64,000 nt of DNA. It comes from Acetobacter oeni. GTDB taxonomy: Bacteria; Pseudomonadota; Alphaproteobacteria; Acetobacterales; Acetobacteraceae. The stretch lies in the NCBI RefSeq assembly GCF_011516825.1, contig NZ_WOTA01000009.1, positions 62,001-126,000 of the forward strand, in the 5' to 3' direction. Shown here in pieces: positions 47,468 to 57,000 of this stretch. The position numbers were made by a program, and so were the translations under genes. The notes below the pieces were generated by a model, which worked only from the letters and a program-made list of their open reading frames with translations, made no database searches and had not been told where the DNA came from. Each line of letters opens with the position of its first letter. The stretch's first letter is position 1.

Positions 47468-47479
47468 AGAAACCAGAGC

Positions 47480-47508
47480 CGTGCCTGTCACCCCGCGTGG
47501 CAGGCACG
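47480..47508 (+). promoter_or_regulatory. intercistronic hairpin, exbD1-exbD2
   Basis: Stem CGTGCCTG / CAGGCACG, extended inside by CAC/GTG around a 5-base loop. It sits in the 126-base gap between the two exbD genes, 13 bases after the first stop. No T-run, so processing or attenuation is as likely as termination. Confidence 0.55.
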
Positions 47509-47593
47509 ACAGCCCGAACCCGGTCCCGGGCGTCACCGAATCTTCATACCGTGACGTGACGCCGCAGGATCAATGTGAGAGAGTGATGCCACT

Positions 47594-48031
47594 ATGGGCA
47601 TGAATGTCGGATCCGATAGCACGACGGAAGACGAAGGCATTGTCGATATCAACACCACGCCGCTGATCGACGTGATGCTGGTGTTGCTGATCATGCTCAT
47701 CATCACCATTCCGCTCCAGACCCACTCCGTTTCGATGGATCTGCCCCAGGGTAACCCGCCACCGTCGTCCGCTCCGGACCCGAAAGTGGTCACCGTGGCA
47801 ATCGATTTCGATAACACGGTCTCCTGGAACGGAACCCCCGTCACCAGTGAAGGTGAACTCCAGTCGCGCTTTCAGCAGGCCGCCGCCGAGCCTGTGCAGC
47901 CGGAGATGCACATCCACCCAAATCGCCTGGCTGATTACAGGACCGTCGCCCACGTTCTTGCCGATGCCCAGAGACTTGGCATCACAAAGCTGGGTATCGT
48001 AGGTCAGGATCAGTTCATGGAAGGACAATGA
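47594..48031 (+). CDS. exbD: ExbD, second copy
   Basis: A 145-residue paralogue of the preceding exbD: helix with the essential Asp (INTTPLIDVMLVLLIMLIIT, about 19-38), then HSVSMDLPQGNPPPS and a C-terminal ITKLGIVGQDQ. Two ExbD proteins in tandem occur in Xanthomonas and acetic acid bacteria; in the former the second is needed only for particular functions. Start at ATG 47594 (MGMNVGSD), preceded by GAGAGTGATG. The TPR gene follows after four bases. Confidence 0.93.
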   Translation: MGMNVGSDSTTEDEGIVDINTTPLIDVMLVLLIMLIITIPLQTHSVSMDLPQGNPPPSSAPDPKVVTVAIDFDNTVSWNGTPVTSEGELQSRFQQAAAEPVQPEMHIHPNRLADYRTVAHVLADAQRLGITKLGIVGQDQFMEGQ

Positions 48032-48035
48032 CCTG

Positions 48036-49277
48036 ATGTCGTTTCGTTTGTCGCGCATGGCGCTTCTCGCCAGCGCTATGTTTTGTTTGCCTCTGTCAGT
48101 TTCCGGCCTGTCTTCCGCTCAGGCGGCAGACACTCTGAGCCCCGCGGTAGGCAAACCCCTGCAGGCCGCTCAGACCGCTCTCGCCGGACATAATTACAGC
48201 AAAGCCATGGCGGCGGTGAACGAAGCCGACGCAGTCAAAGGTAAAAACGACTACGAGTCCTACACCATCGACCAGATGCGCGCCGCCGTCGCCGCCCAGT
48301 CCGGAGACGTCGCCGGCGCCACCGCCGCCTACGACAAACTCATCGCCTCGTCGCGCACGCCAAAAGACGCCAAAGCCCAGATGCTGATGGCCGAAGCAAC
48401 CATGGCCTATACCGCCAAGGACTACGCGCACGCCGTCCCCGCCATCGAGCGTTACCTGAAGCAGGTCGGCCCGAACGCGCAGATGGAAACCCTGCTCGTC
48501 CAGTCCTACTACCTGCAGAACGATTTCAAAAACGCCGCCCGCGTCCAGCAGACGATGATCGACGAGACCCTGAAAGCAAAGAAGGTCCCGTCCGAAAACC
48601 AGCTTCAGCTTCTCGCCACCTGCCAGTCGCAGATGAAAGACACAGGCGGGATGACCCACACCTATGTCCTTCTCGCAACCTATTACCCGAAGCCGGAATA
48701 CTGGGCGCTGCTTCTGCACGGCCTCGTCACGAACCCGAAACTTCCCCCGGCGCTGCAACTTGATGTTTACCGCATCCGCCTCGCCGCCGGAAACCTGACA
48801 TCCACAGGCGATTTCATGGATGCCACCGAAATCGCCATGCAGATGGGCCTGCCGCAGGTCGCCCTCAACATCATGAACCAGGGCTATACCGCCGGCGCGC
48901 TCGGTAAAGACGCAGGCGCCGCCCGCGAAGCGAAGCTGAAAGCCCTCGTCGTCAAAACCGTCGAAGACAAAAAAGCCTCCGCCGATGCAGACGCCGCCGC
49001 CGCCGTCAACGCCCCGACTGGCAACGCCCTGATCACCGCAGGCTATAACGTCGTCACCTTCGGCCAGGTCGATAAAGGCCTCGACCTGATCAGACAGGGC
49101 ATCGCCAAAGGCCCGTTCGATATCAATGTCGCGAAACTCCGCCTCGGCGAAGCTCAGATGGATGCCGGCCGCTCCGCCGACGCCATCGCCACCTTCGACA
49201 CCGTAGACGGCGATAACGGCGCGAAAGACATCGCACAGCTCTGGGCTCTCAAGCTCAAATCCGCTGCGAAAAAGTAA
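48036..49277 (+). CDS. secreted tetratricopeptide-repeat protein
   Basis: A 413-residue protein with a signal peptide (LLASAMFCLPLSVSGLSSAQA). The mature part is helical, with TPR-like repeats (for example LQAAQTALAGHNYSKAMAAV, MLMAEATMAYTAKDYAHAVP, LLVQSYYLQNDFKNAARV and LRLGEAQMDAGRSADAIATF). It starts four bases after exbD2 and completes the TonB operon; the pairing is conserved in relatives as far as I recall. It is likely periplasmic and may scaffold the TonB complex, but its function is unproven. A strong terminator follows. Confidence 0.85.
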   Translation: MSFRLSRMALLASAMFCLPLSVSGLSSAQAADTLSPAVGKPLQAAQTALAGHNYSKAMAAVNEADAVKGKNDYESYTIDQMRAAVAAQSGDVAGATAAYDKLIASSRTPKDAKAQMLMAEATMAYTAKDYAHAVPAIERYLKQVGPNAQMETLLVQSYYLQNDFKNAARVQQTMIDETLKAKKVPSENQLQLLATCQSQMKDTGGMTHTYVLLATYYPKPEYWALLLHGLVTNPKLPPALQLDVYRIRLAAGNLTSTGDFMDATEIAMQMGLPQVALNIMNQGYTAGALGKDAGAAREAKLKALVVKTVEDKKASADADAAAAVNAPTGNALITAGYNVVTFGQVDKGLDLIRQGIAKGPFDINVAKLRLGEAQMDAGRSADAIATFDTVDGDNGAKDIAQLWALKLKSAAKK

Positions 49278-49306
49278 ACACGACGTTCATACCGGTGCGC
49301 CGTGAA

Positions 49307-49339
49307 GGTCGGGATCGAAAGATCCCGGCCTTTTCTTTT
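49307..49339 (+). terminator. intrinsic terminator of the tonB operon
   Basis: GGTCGGGATC-gaaa-GATCCCGGCC followed by TTTTCTTTT, a 10-base stem with a tetraloop and one G-T pair. It begins 30 bases after the TPR gene stop. Confidence 0.85.
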
Positions 49340-49499
49340 GATGACCGGATCATCTGCAATCATCTACGAAACCGGAATGACATTTTCCCGGAACATTGCC
49401 CCGAGCCCCAGAGGGACGAAGGACCCCGCAACCCCTGCCAGGGTCAGCAGAGCCCCGGTCAAACTGCCTGAAGAAAGATGACCGTCTCCCGTCAGACCC

Positions 49500-51782
49500 T
49501 TACCATCTGTATCCGATGCTGGCCTGGGCATTACGCCGCTCTCCGTAATAGCAGTATTCCCCGTCGGAGCCGTAAGCAAAGCAGTTGGCGATATAGTGCT
49601 TGTCGAAAAGATTACGAACACTGGCCGCCGCATTCCACCCGTGGAGCGAGCGGGACAGATTCGAGAGATCGTAACTCACGGAACCGTCGAACAGAGCATA
49701 TTGCGGAACCCATGCGCTGCCGTAAGTCGCTTCCCCGCCATAAGCCTTCGCCGAGTAGCGCATACCACCGCCAAAGCCGAACCCCTTAAACAGCCCCGAA
49801 GGCATCGTGTAAAAAGCGAACAGAGACGCATTGCCCTTGCCCGACTGAATCAGCGGCTTGCCGGTCGAGTCATCCTTCACGTTCTGAACACTGATCGCCG
49901 CCGTCAACATAAGATTGTGAAACGGCTCGGCATGGGCCTCAAACTCAAATCCGTCCGAATGAACCAGCCCGCTCTGAACACTGTAACCGGTGTTGGCAAC
50001 GGAAACGAGAACATTGCTCTGCTCGATATGGAAGCCCGCCGCGGTGAGCAGAAGAGATGTCCCCGGAAGCTGATATTTCAGCCCGCCCTCAAGCTGTTTG
50101 CCAAGGGAAGGACTCGCCTGATGCAGCGTGGAGCCACCATCATTTGAAACAGTGCCTGATTGCGGCTGGAAAGAAGTCGAGTAGCTGATATAAGGCGCCA
50201 GCCCGAAATCAAAATGATAAAGACCCGAAGCACGCCATGTGATCTGGCTCGCATTCTGGCGGGTGTCAGTCTGGGAAAAATGCTCGATCTGACGGGACCG
50301 GTACCAGTCGTTCCGAATACTCCCCGTCAGAATCAGACGCTTCCAGCGAATCTCATCCTGGCCATACGCACCGATCTGATGAGAATCCGTCACATAGTTC
50401 AGATAGGGCGTCAGAGCCGGAATAGCCATGTGATAGTCAGGATGTAACACATCCAGATCGGGCGCATCGCCATAAGCCTCCATGTCATCCGCTTTCTGCT
50501 GCATGTAATCGAACCCGAACATCAGCGCATGGCTCAGCGGCCCGGTGCGGACATGACCCTTAAACTGGCTGTCAAAAGCCAGATTGTAGGTGTGCTCCTG
50601 CGTGCCATAAGCAGAACGGGACAGCAGATTGCCGCTGGTGCCATCAGTGCTGTCATAATAACCGTTGTCATAGACACTGCGATAAATGGTTCTGATATCG
50701 TCATACCGACCGCGCGTGCTGAAGCTCCAGTCATCGTTAAACCGATGATTGAAGATATAGGTGATCGCCCCCTGCCTGCGATTAAATTTCTCAAAAGACG
50801 CGTCGCCATCATAGAAATCCCGGGGCAGATAGCCATATGACGCCCGCCTGAGCGAGCCGACCAGCGGCACACCACCATAGGAACCACTCTCCGGATCGTA
50901 CTGGTAATTGCCCAGCAGCGTGAGCGTGGTCGGACCATCCCCCCCGAACGTAAAGGAAGGGCTTATGCTGAAGCGCCGGCTGCCCGTCTTGCTGAGCTGG
51001 GTGTGCTGCCCGTTCACCGTCCCGTAAATCCGGTAGCGGACAAGACCATCATCCGTGGCAAAACCACCAACATCGGCATCCACACGGTAAAGATCGAACA
51101 TCCCGCCCGTCGTCGTCACACCACCGTAAGACCGCTGATCGGTCGGCAGCTTACTGAACAGCGCCGTCAGACCACCCGGGCTGGACTGCCCGTAAAGCGC
51201 CGAAGCCGGACCCTTGAGAACCTCAATGCGATCAAGACGGGACGTATCGGTCTGGGCCACCGCGAAACCTGTGGGACTGTCCTGAAACTTCAGCCCGTCA
51301 AGAAAGGTCGGCACAGTAAAACCACGCAGATCATACAGATCATAACGCGTGCCTTCCCCGCCACGCGTATCAGCGGTAATGCCCGCCGCATAACGCACAG
51401 CCTGGTTGAGTGTCAGTACACCACGCACATCCATTTCATCGCGGGTAATAACAGTGACCGACTGAGCCGTCTCGACAAGCGGCGTGTTTGACTTCGTGGC
51501 GGCGGAAGCCACCGTCGAGGCCTTATGACCACGCACCTCGATCAACTCGGCCTGCGTCAGGCCAGTCCCGGCCGTACGGGTTGCAGATGCGCTGGTTTTT
51601 GTGGACGCACCGGTCGCGGACGCACCCGCTCCGGCCTTGCCGGCAACAGCCCGGCCCGATGCCGCCGTTCCCGATTGTCCCCGTCTGTCCACCTTCTTTT
51701 CCTGATCGGCGGCAAAAGCCACATCGCTCATGACGAGCGAGAAAAGAGCCGTATAAATAATCCTGTTGCGCTGCATACCCAA
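49500..51782 (-). CDS. TonB-dependent siderophore receptor
   Basis: A 760-residue outer-membrane receptor. After a signal peptide there is a low-complexity Ala/Gly/Thr segment (about 40-75), a TonB-box-like region, and the plug (VETAQSVTVITRDEMDVRGV, LNQAVRYAAGI, YDLRGF.VPTFLDGLKFQDSP). The beta-barrel follows with PFISYSTSF-type segments (LAPYISYSTSFQPQSG) and the C-terminal strand ASIGYRW. Closest in style to ferrichrome/ferrioxamine receptors (FhuA/FhuE type). An AraC-family gene lies just upstream on the same strand, and the tonB cluster converges on it. A weak Fur-like palindrome precedes it. Confidence 0.9.
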   Translation of the reverse strand: MGMQRNRIIYTALFSLVMSDVAFAADQEKKVDRRGQSGTAASGRAVAGKAGAGASATGASTKTSASATRTAGTGLTQAELIEVRGHKASTVASAATKSNTPLVETAQSVTVITRDEMDVRGVLTLNQAVRYAAGITADTRGGEGTRYDLYDLRGFTVPTFLDGLKFQDSPTGFAVAQTDTSRLDRIEVLKGPASALYGQSSPGGLTALFSKLPTDQRSYGGVTTTGGMFDLYRVDADVGGFATDDGLVRYRIYGTVNGQHTQLSKTGSRRFSISPSFTFGGDGPTTLTLLGNYQYDPESGSYGGVPLVGSLRRASYGYLPRDFYDGDASFEKFNRRQGAITYIFNHRFNDDWSFSTRGRYDDIRTIYRSVYDNGYYDSTDGTSGNLLSRSAYGTQEHTYNLAFDSQFKGHVRTGPLSHALMFGFDYMQQKADDMEAYGDAPDLDVLHPDYHMAIPALTPYLNYVTDSHQIGAYGQDEIRWKRLILTGSIRNDWYRSRQIEHFSQTDTRQNASQITWRASGLYHFDFGLAPYISYSTSFQPQSGTVSNDGGSTLHQASPSLGKQLEGGLKYQLPGTSLLLTAAGFHIEQSNVLVSVANTGYSVQSGLVHSDGFEFEAHAEPFHNLMLTAAISVQNVKDDSTGKPLIQSGKGNASLFAFYTMPSGLFKGFGFGGGMRYSAKAYGGEATYGSAWVPQYALFDGSVSYDLSNLSRSLHGWNAAASVRNLFDKHYIANCFAYGSDGEYCYYGERRNAQASIGYRW

Positions 51783-51835
51783 CCCGTTTCCTTACCGGCT
51801 CCTGCTGGCCGCGGAGCACGAGCCGGGTTTTTGTA

Positions 51836-51860
51836 TTTAAGAATGATACTTAATTGCGTG
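51836..51860. promoter_or_regulatory. weak candidate Fur-like site before the receptor
   Basis: TTAAG-aatgata-CTTAA, an AT-rich imperfect palindrome about 60 bases upstream of the receptor start. It matches the 7-1-7 Fur pattern at about 9 of 14 informative positions only, so this is a suggestion. Confidence 0.3.
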
Positions 51861-52050
51861 GGTTAGCCATGTTCGGCAGCCGCATCAAGGAACGTGTTTC
51901 ATCCTGGCCCGAACGCGAGCAAATTCTGCCTGATCGCCAATACCCGCGATCGTCCCGGCAGCGCCGGAACCAGCACACGCGCGGAAAGAGACCGCAACCA
52001 CACGTCGCGGCATGACGCCCGCTCCCCGGCCCTGAACCCCGCCGGCACCC

Positions 52051-52839
52051 TTACTCGTCAGCGGGGTGCAATACCGGCGACGAACCAAACCGCAACGCGC
52101 GCGGCGTCACCCCGAAGGTCCGATGAAACATCGTGCTGAAGCTGCCGGCATTGTCATAGCCAAGATCAAACGCAACCTCCGCAACCGACTGGCCCGCAGC
52201 AATGCGGGACGCCCCCTCGATCACCCGAACCCTGCGACGCCACGCCGCGAACCCCATCCCCATCTCCCGCTGAAACAGACGGGTGAAGGTGCGCCGCGCC
52301 ATCCCGGCCTCCCGCGCCCAGTGGTCAATGTCACGACAATCTCCCGGCCGGGCGGTTATCGCCTCACATACCCGCCGCAGCCGATGGTCGGTCGGAAGAA
52401 GCAGCCGCTCGGCAATCCGGGGCGCCCGCCCGATTTCATCAACCAGAAGCCGCGCAATCGCCGACATGCGATCGTCCATGGCAAACTCAAACCTCATGGC
52501 AATGATCTCGTCCACAAGACCCCGCATGAGAGAGGAAACATCAAACATCTTACAGGGAAGATCAGGACCGGCGAGACCCGGATCAATGTAGATGACCTGA
52601 AACGTCAGCCCGGTGCGACAGGCCGCCTGATGAACCGTGCCGGCAGGAATCCACATGCCCTGCCCTGCCCGCGGCACGAAACTGCCGCTCTGCGTGCTGA
52701 TCGTCACACTCCCCGCCAGAAAAACCGACAGTTGCCCCCGGTCATGAGCATGAGACCCGTCCACAAAGCCGCTGGCATAGCTGTCAGCAAACCCCACGAC
52801 AGGCGGCGGATGACGCGGAAGATCGGCGGTGCGTTTCAT
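52051..52839 (-). CDS. AraC-family transcriptional regulator
   Basis: A 262-residue regulator with a cupin-type N-terminal sensor (HAHDRGQLSVFLAGSVTI, then GMWIPAGTVHQAACRTGLTF) and a C-terminal double helix-turn-helix (IDHWAREAGMARRTFTRLFQREMGMGF; VAEVAFDLGYDNAGSFSTMFHRTFGVTPRALR). It sits upstream of the siderophore receptor on the same strand, 268 bases away. AraC regulators next to siderophore receptors often bind the siderophore and activate the receptor; that is the likely role here. I start at ATG 52839, where the sequence begins to fit the family. Confidence 0.85.
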   Translation of the reverse strand: MKRTADLPRHPPPVVGFADSYASGFVDGSHAHDRGQLSVFLAGSVTISTQSGSFVPRAGQGMWIPAGTVHQAACRTGLTFQVIYIDPGLAGPDLPCKMFDVSSLMRGLVDEIIAMRFEFAMDDRMSAIARLLVDEIGRAPRIAERLLLPTDHRLRRVCEAITARPGDCRDIDHWAREAGMARRTFTRLFQREMGMGFAAWRRRVRVIEGASRIAAGQSVAEVAFDLGYDNAGSFSTMFHRTFGVTPRALRFGSSPVLHPADE

Positions 52840-53174
52840 GAGTCCACAGTACTCTGCTCGCAAAAAAAAGCCGGACCGGAGAGCAGCGGCCCGTAAGCCC
52901 GTGCCCCGCTGAATTATCACGAGCCACCGCCGTTCCGCCATGGCAAATCAGTCCGTCAGCCGGAACCAGAACCAGCGACATCCCGGACCCGCGCCCCCTC
53001 TCCCGAAATCAGACCAGCCCGAAAGAACCACGCCCTGTCGCAGGGCAGGGGACAGAACCCCGATAAAGCCCCGATAAAGCATAGACCCTATTCCGTCCGC
53101 CCCCGTTCCAACCCGCGCCCCCCGATGCCATGATGCCCCCACATCCGAACCCCGGACAGCAAGGAGCAAAGCGC
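52840..53174. other. divergent gap between the AraC gene and the dipeptidase
   Basis: No gene recognised. It should hold the promoters of both genes, but no clear -35/-10 pair stands out in this GC-rich sequence. Confidence 0.3.
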
Positions 53175-54563
53175 ATGACGGCACCCCAGGACGCCCTCAC
53201 ACGGGCCGACAACAACCTCGACAACAGCCTCGAACGCCTCTTCGCGCTCCTCCGCATCCCCAGCATCTCCACCCAGCCGGCCCACGCCGGAGACTGCCGC
53301 GCCGCCGCCGAATGGCTGCAAAAGGAACTCACGGACCTCGGCTTCACCGCCGCCATCCGCGAAACCCCCGGCCTCCCCATCGTCACCGGCCACAGCAAAG
53401 CCCCCGCAGGCAAACCGCACGTCCTGTTCTACGGCCATTACGACGTCCAGCCCGTCGATCCCCTCAGCCTCTGGACCGCAGATCCCTTCGAGCCCCGCCT
53501 CGTCGAATCCCCGTCCGGCACAAAAGAAATCACCGCCCGTGGCGCCGCCGACGATAAAGGCCAGGTCATGACCTTCCTCGAAGCCTGCCGCGCCCTCCGC
53601 GACGCCGAAGGCCAGCTCCCGGTCGGCGTCACCATCGTCATCGAAGGCGAGGAAGAGTCCGGCGGCGCCAACCTCCTCCCGTTCCTCAAAGCCAACGCTG
53701 AAGAACTGAAAGCCGACCTCGCCCTCATCTGCGACACCGGCATGCTCGACCCCGACACCCCCGCCATCACCACCATGCTGCGCGGCATGGTCGGCGAGGA
53801 GGTCACCCTCACCGGCGCCGCCTGCGACCTCCACTCCGGCATGTTCGGCAACGCCGCCCGAAACCCCATCCAGGTCCTCTGCGACATCATCTCAGACCTC
53901 CGCGACGGCGCCACCGGCCGCGTCACCCTCGCGGGCTTCTACGAAGGCGTCCCCGAAATCCCCGAAGCCACACGCGAACTGTGGCGCAAAATCGGCCCGA
54001 CCGACGAACAGGGTCTCGGTAGCGTCGGCCTCCGCTGGCCCGCCGGCGAACAGGGCTACACCGCCCTCGAACAGACCTGGTGCCGCCCCACTTGCGAAAT
54101 CAACGGCATCTCCGGCGGTTACGAGCAGGACGGCTTCAAAACCGTCCTCCCCGCAAAAGCCACCGCCAAAATCTCCTTCCGCCTCGTCGGCGACCAGGAC
54201 CCGGAAAAAATCCGCGCCGCCTTCCGCGAACACGTCCGCGCCCGCCTCCCCAAAGACTGCAAAGTCGAATTCAAAGCCCATGGCGGCTCCCGCGCCAGCG
54301 TCGTCCCCGCCGACATGCCCGGCCTGAAACCCGCCCTGCAGGCCCTCTCCGACGAATGGGGCACCACCGCCACCGTCATCGGCTGCGGCGGCTCCATCCC
54401 CGTCGTCGGTGAAGTCAAACAGGCCCTCGGCATCGACTCCCTGCTCATCGGCTTCGGCCTCGACGACGACCGCATCCATTCTCCCAACGAGAAATACAAT
54501 CTCACCTCGTTCCACAAAGGCATCCGCTCCTGGGTCCGCGTCCTTACGGCCCTCGCCCGATGA
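53175..54563 (+). CDS. M20-family dipeptidase
   Basis: A 462-residue cytosolic metallopeptidase. The zinc-site motifs are [14 protein letters not shown] (His, Asp), GAADDKGQV (bridging Asp), [10 protein letters not shown] (the catalytic Glu and ligand Glu) and ALICDTGML (ligand Asp). The lid domain, with [14 protein letters not shown], is also present, and [13 protein letters not shown] ends the site with the last His. It matches M20 dipeptidases of about 460 residues, which cleave short peptides. AAGGAG lies 9 bases before ATG 53175. It overlaps pdxA by four bases, although the two have no obvious metabolic tie. Confidence 0.92.
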   Translation: MTAPQDALTRADNNLDNSLERLFALLRIPSISTQPAHAGDCRAAAEWLQKELTDLGFTAAIRETPGLPIVTGHSKAPAGKPHVLFYGHYDVQPVDPLSLWTADPFEPRLVESPSGTKEITARGAADDKGQVMTFLEACRALRDAEGQLPVGVTIVIEGEEESGGANLLPFLKANAEELKADLALICDTGMLDPDTPAITTMLRGMVGEEVTLTGAACDLHSGMFGNAARNPIQVLCDIISDLRDGATGRVTLAGFYEGVPEIPEATRELWRKIGPTDEQGLGSVGLRWPAGEQGYTALEQTWCRPTCEINGISGGYEQDGFKTVLPAKATAKISFRLVGDQDPEKIRAAFREHVRARLPKDCKVEFKAHGGSRASVVPADMPGLKPALQALSDEWGTTATVIGCGGSIPVVGEVKQALGIDSLLIGFGLDDDRIHSPNEKYNLTSFHKGIRSWVRVLTALAR

Positions 54564-55576
54564 ACGCCCCGAAACGAAAACCCCTCGTCGTCACCATGGG
54601 AGATCCCGCCGGGATCGGCCCGGAAATCACCGCGGGCGCCTGGAAAGCCCTGCGTGAAACCGGCCCCGCCTTCGCCTGGATCGGTGACCCCGCCTGCCTC
54701 CCGCCCGGCACGCCATACGAGGATGTCGTCACACTCACAGAAGCCGGCAGCATCTTTTCAAAAGCCCTCCCGGTCCTGCCCCTCTCCCTCGTGGCCCCCG
54801 TCTACCCCGGCGAGCCCGACGTCCTCAACGCCGGCCCCGTCGTGGACAGCATCCTCCGCGCCGTCGGCCTCACCCGCGCCGAAGACGCCGGCGCCGTCGT
54901 CACCTGCCCGATCAGTAAAGCCGTCCTGCGTGACGCCGGTTTTCCATATCCCGGCCACACCGAATTTCTCGCCGCCCTCTGCGAAGTCCCGGGCGAGGAA
55001 GTCATGATGCTCGCCAGCCCCATGCTCCGCGTCGTGCCCGTCACCGTCCACGTCTCCCTCCGCGACGCCCTGAACACCCTCACCACCGACCTCATCGTCA
55101 AAGTCGCCCGCACAACAGCCCATGCCCTGAAACGGGATTTCGGAATCCTCAACCCCCGCCTCGCCATCGCCGGTCTCAACCCGCACGCAGGGGAGGGAGG
55201 CCATATGGGCCGCGAGGAAATCGACATCATCATCCCCGCCATCGAACAGCTCCGCGCCAGAGGCCTGAACGTCCACGGCCCCATGCCCCCCGATACCATG
55301 TTCACCGACACCGCCCGCGCGAACTATGACGTCGCCCTCTGCATGTATCACGATCAGGCCCTCATCCCCATTAAAACCCTCGACATGGAAAACGGCGTCA
55401 ACACCACCCTCGGTCTCCCCATCGTCCGAACCTCCCCCGATCACGGAACCGCTTTCGATATCGCCGGAAAAAATCGCGCAAAACCCGAAAGCCTCATCGC
55501 CGCCCTCCGCCTCGCCGGTCAGCTCGCCAGCTACCGCGCCGCTAACCCCGAACCCCCGGAAATGCGCTTCACCTGA
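54560..55576 (+). CDS. pdxA: 4-hydroxythreonine-4-phosphate dehydrogenase
   Basis: Oxidises 4-phosphohydroxy-L-threonine with NAD(P) for pyridoxal 5'-phosphate synthesis; the product is the substrate of PdxJ, encoded 6.5 kb downstream. The 338 residues carry [79 protein letters not shown] and [20 protein letters not shown]. Start overlaps the dipeptidase stop (ATGA). A dispersed repeat follows it by 15 bases. Confidence 0.95.
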   Translation: MNAPKRKPLVVTMGDPAGIGPEITAGAWKALRETGPAFAWIGDPACLPPGTPYEDVVTLTEAGSIFSKALPVLPLSLVAPVYPGEPDVLNAGPVVDSILRAVGLTRAEDAGAVVTCPISKAVLRDAGFPYPGHTEFLAALCEVPGEEVMMLASPMLRVVPVTVHVSLRDALNTLTTDLIVKVARTTAHALKRDFGILNPRLAIAGLNPHAGEGGHMGREEIDIIIPAIEQLRARGLNVHGPMPPDTMFTDTARANYDVALCMYHDQALIPIKTLDMENGVNTTLGLPIVRTSPDHGTAFDIAGKNRAKPESLIAALRLAGQLASYRAANPEPPEMRFT

Positions 55577-55590
55577 GCCTGTTCCGCTAC

Positions 55591-55659
55591 CGCAGGGGCG
55601 CCGCCCCTGCACCCCGCCAAAGGTCGGAGACCTTTGGAAACCGGTTTATTATAGATAAC
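55591..55659 (+). repeat. dispersed double-hairpin repeat, copy 6
   Basis: A diverged first hairpin (CAGGGGC-gcc-GCCCCTG), then CACCCCGCC, AAAGGTC-gga-GACCTTTGG, AAACC and the AT-rich GGTTTATTATAGATAACC. It comes right after pdxA and may act as its terminator. Confidence 0.75.
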
Positions 55660-55971
55660 CACATGAAGGCGGGTGTAAGTCCGCTGTCGCCTCATTCCGG
55701 TCATTCAGGGTGTCGTAGTGAGAGCTGAAAAGTGGACATTTACCGTGTTAACTATCCGACCGCTATGCGCCTATTTCAGCTATACAGATTGTCTGATTTG
55801 TCTTGGAAGCGGACATAAATCGGGTCAATTTGAACGTCATAAAATATGGAGACTGGAAGACCCGCTTCGAGGTAATAGTAGCCGATAAGAAGGCACCCAA
55901 GACTGAGCCATGGTGTTGATAATATTTTCACATATGAAAATTAATTTCGACATTTGGATGATTTAATTTAT
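55660..55971. other. AT-rich gap before the adenosine deaminase 3' end
   Basis: Clearly lower GC than the window average, with no recognisable gene. It marks the left border of the TetR-adenosine deaminase block and may be an old insertion boundary. Confidence 0.4.
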
Positions 55972-57000
55972 TCATTTTTTAATCAGAGATTCAATCTCTA
56001 CCTGGAAATCTCTTTTCATGGCGGCTTTCTCCTCTTTAGAAAGCCATGCCGCCTCAATCGTTCGGAGAGACATCGCCGCGATTTCTTTCACGCTGAGTGA
56101 CAGCACACGGGCCATCGTCACATAGGTTGTGCCAATATCCGTTCCGAACATTGGCGGATCGTCTGTGCAGGGAACCAGAAAAAGTCCCTCATCGTACATT
56201 GCTTTCAACGATGCCGCTCGCTTTTCCATGCGTTGCGGCACGCAGGTATGGGAGCACACCGTAAAGGGCACGCCGCTTTCCCTGCACCGGCACGTCAGGG
56301 CCGGATCCGCCAGGAGGTTATAGCCGTGATCGATCCGGTCACAGCCAAGGATGTCGAGGCAGATCTCGACATTGCGCGGGGGTGCTTGCGCCAGCGTCTG
56401 ATTGTCCTCGCAGGCATGGGCGGTGCACCGCAGGCCGGCGGATCGGGCCAGGGCGTAGGCATCGCGGAACAGTTCCGGCGGCCCTTTGAACTCGGCGCAA
56501 TCCATTCCGAGCCCGATTACCTCCTCACGCGGATGCGCAAGGACGTCCCCGACCATCGCCAGTGCGACCTCCGCTCCCAGCTCTCGGTTGATGGCAGGGA
56601 TCAGACGACCGACAATGCCGAATTCTTCTTTTGCCGCACGGAGACCATCGACAAATCCATCCAGCATTGTCTCGTATCGGACGCCGTGCGGATAATGATA
56701 GTTCGGGCTGAAGAAAAACTCGGCGTAACGCAGATTCCCTTTTCGATAGCCGCCGACGAGTGCCTCATAGGACACCCGGGCAAAATCGTCCCGAGTGACC
56801 ATGCACCTGCCTATGACCTCAAGGCGCGCAAGAAAATCATAGAAATCCGTGAATCGGTAGAATTCATCAGGGTTCGTGGTAGGAAGTGCCACATCGTTCT
56901 TCGCGGCGAGGGCGATGACAGTCTGGGCGCTCAGCGATCCTGCCAAGTGACAGTGCAGATCAATTTTTGGAATTTTTCTTATAATGTTGTCAACGCTCAC
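55972..57000 (-). CDS. adenosine/adenine deaminase family protein
   Basis: A 342-residue metal-dependent deaminase of the ADA superfamily. Zinc ligands and catalytic residues are visible: KIDLHCHLAGS (His-x-His), CTAHACE (His, Glu), DRIDHGYN (His) and PCTDDPPMFG (the two Asp). It would convert adenosine or adenine to inosine or hypoxanthine; the family also includes AMP-related and cytokinin-type deaminases. Its ATG overlaps the symporter stop by four bases, so uptake and deamination are probably linked. Codon use is less GC-biased than that of housekeeping neighbours. Confidence 0.88.
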   Translation of the reverse strand: MSVDNIIRKIPKIDLHCHLAGSLSAQTVIALAAKNDVALPTTNPDEFYRFTDFYDFLARLEVIGRCMVTRDDFARVSYEALVGGYRKGNLRYAEFFFSPNYHYPHGVRYETMLDGFVDGLRAAKEEFGIVGRLIPAINRELGAEVALAMVGDVLAHPREEVIGLGMDCAEFKGPPELFRDAYALARSAGLRCTAHACEDNQTLAQAPPRNVEICLDILGCDRIDHGYNLLADPALTCRCRESGVPFTVCSHTCVPQRMEKRAASLKAMYDEGLFLVPCTDDPPMFGTDIGTTYVTMARVLSLSVKEIAAMSLRTIEAAWLSKEEKAAMKRDFQVEIESLIKK

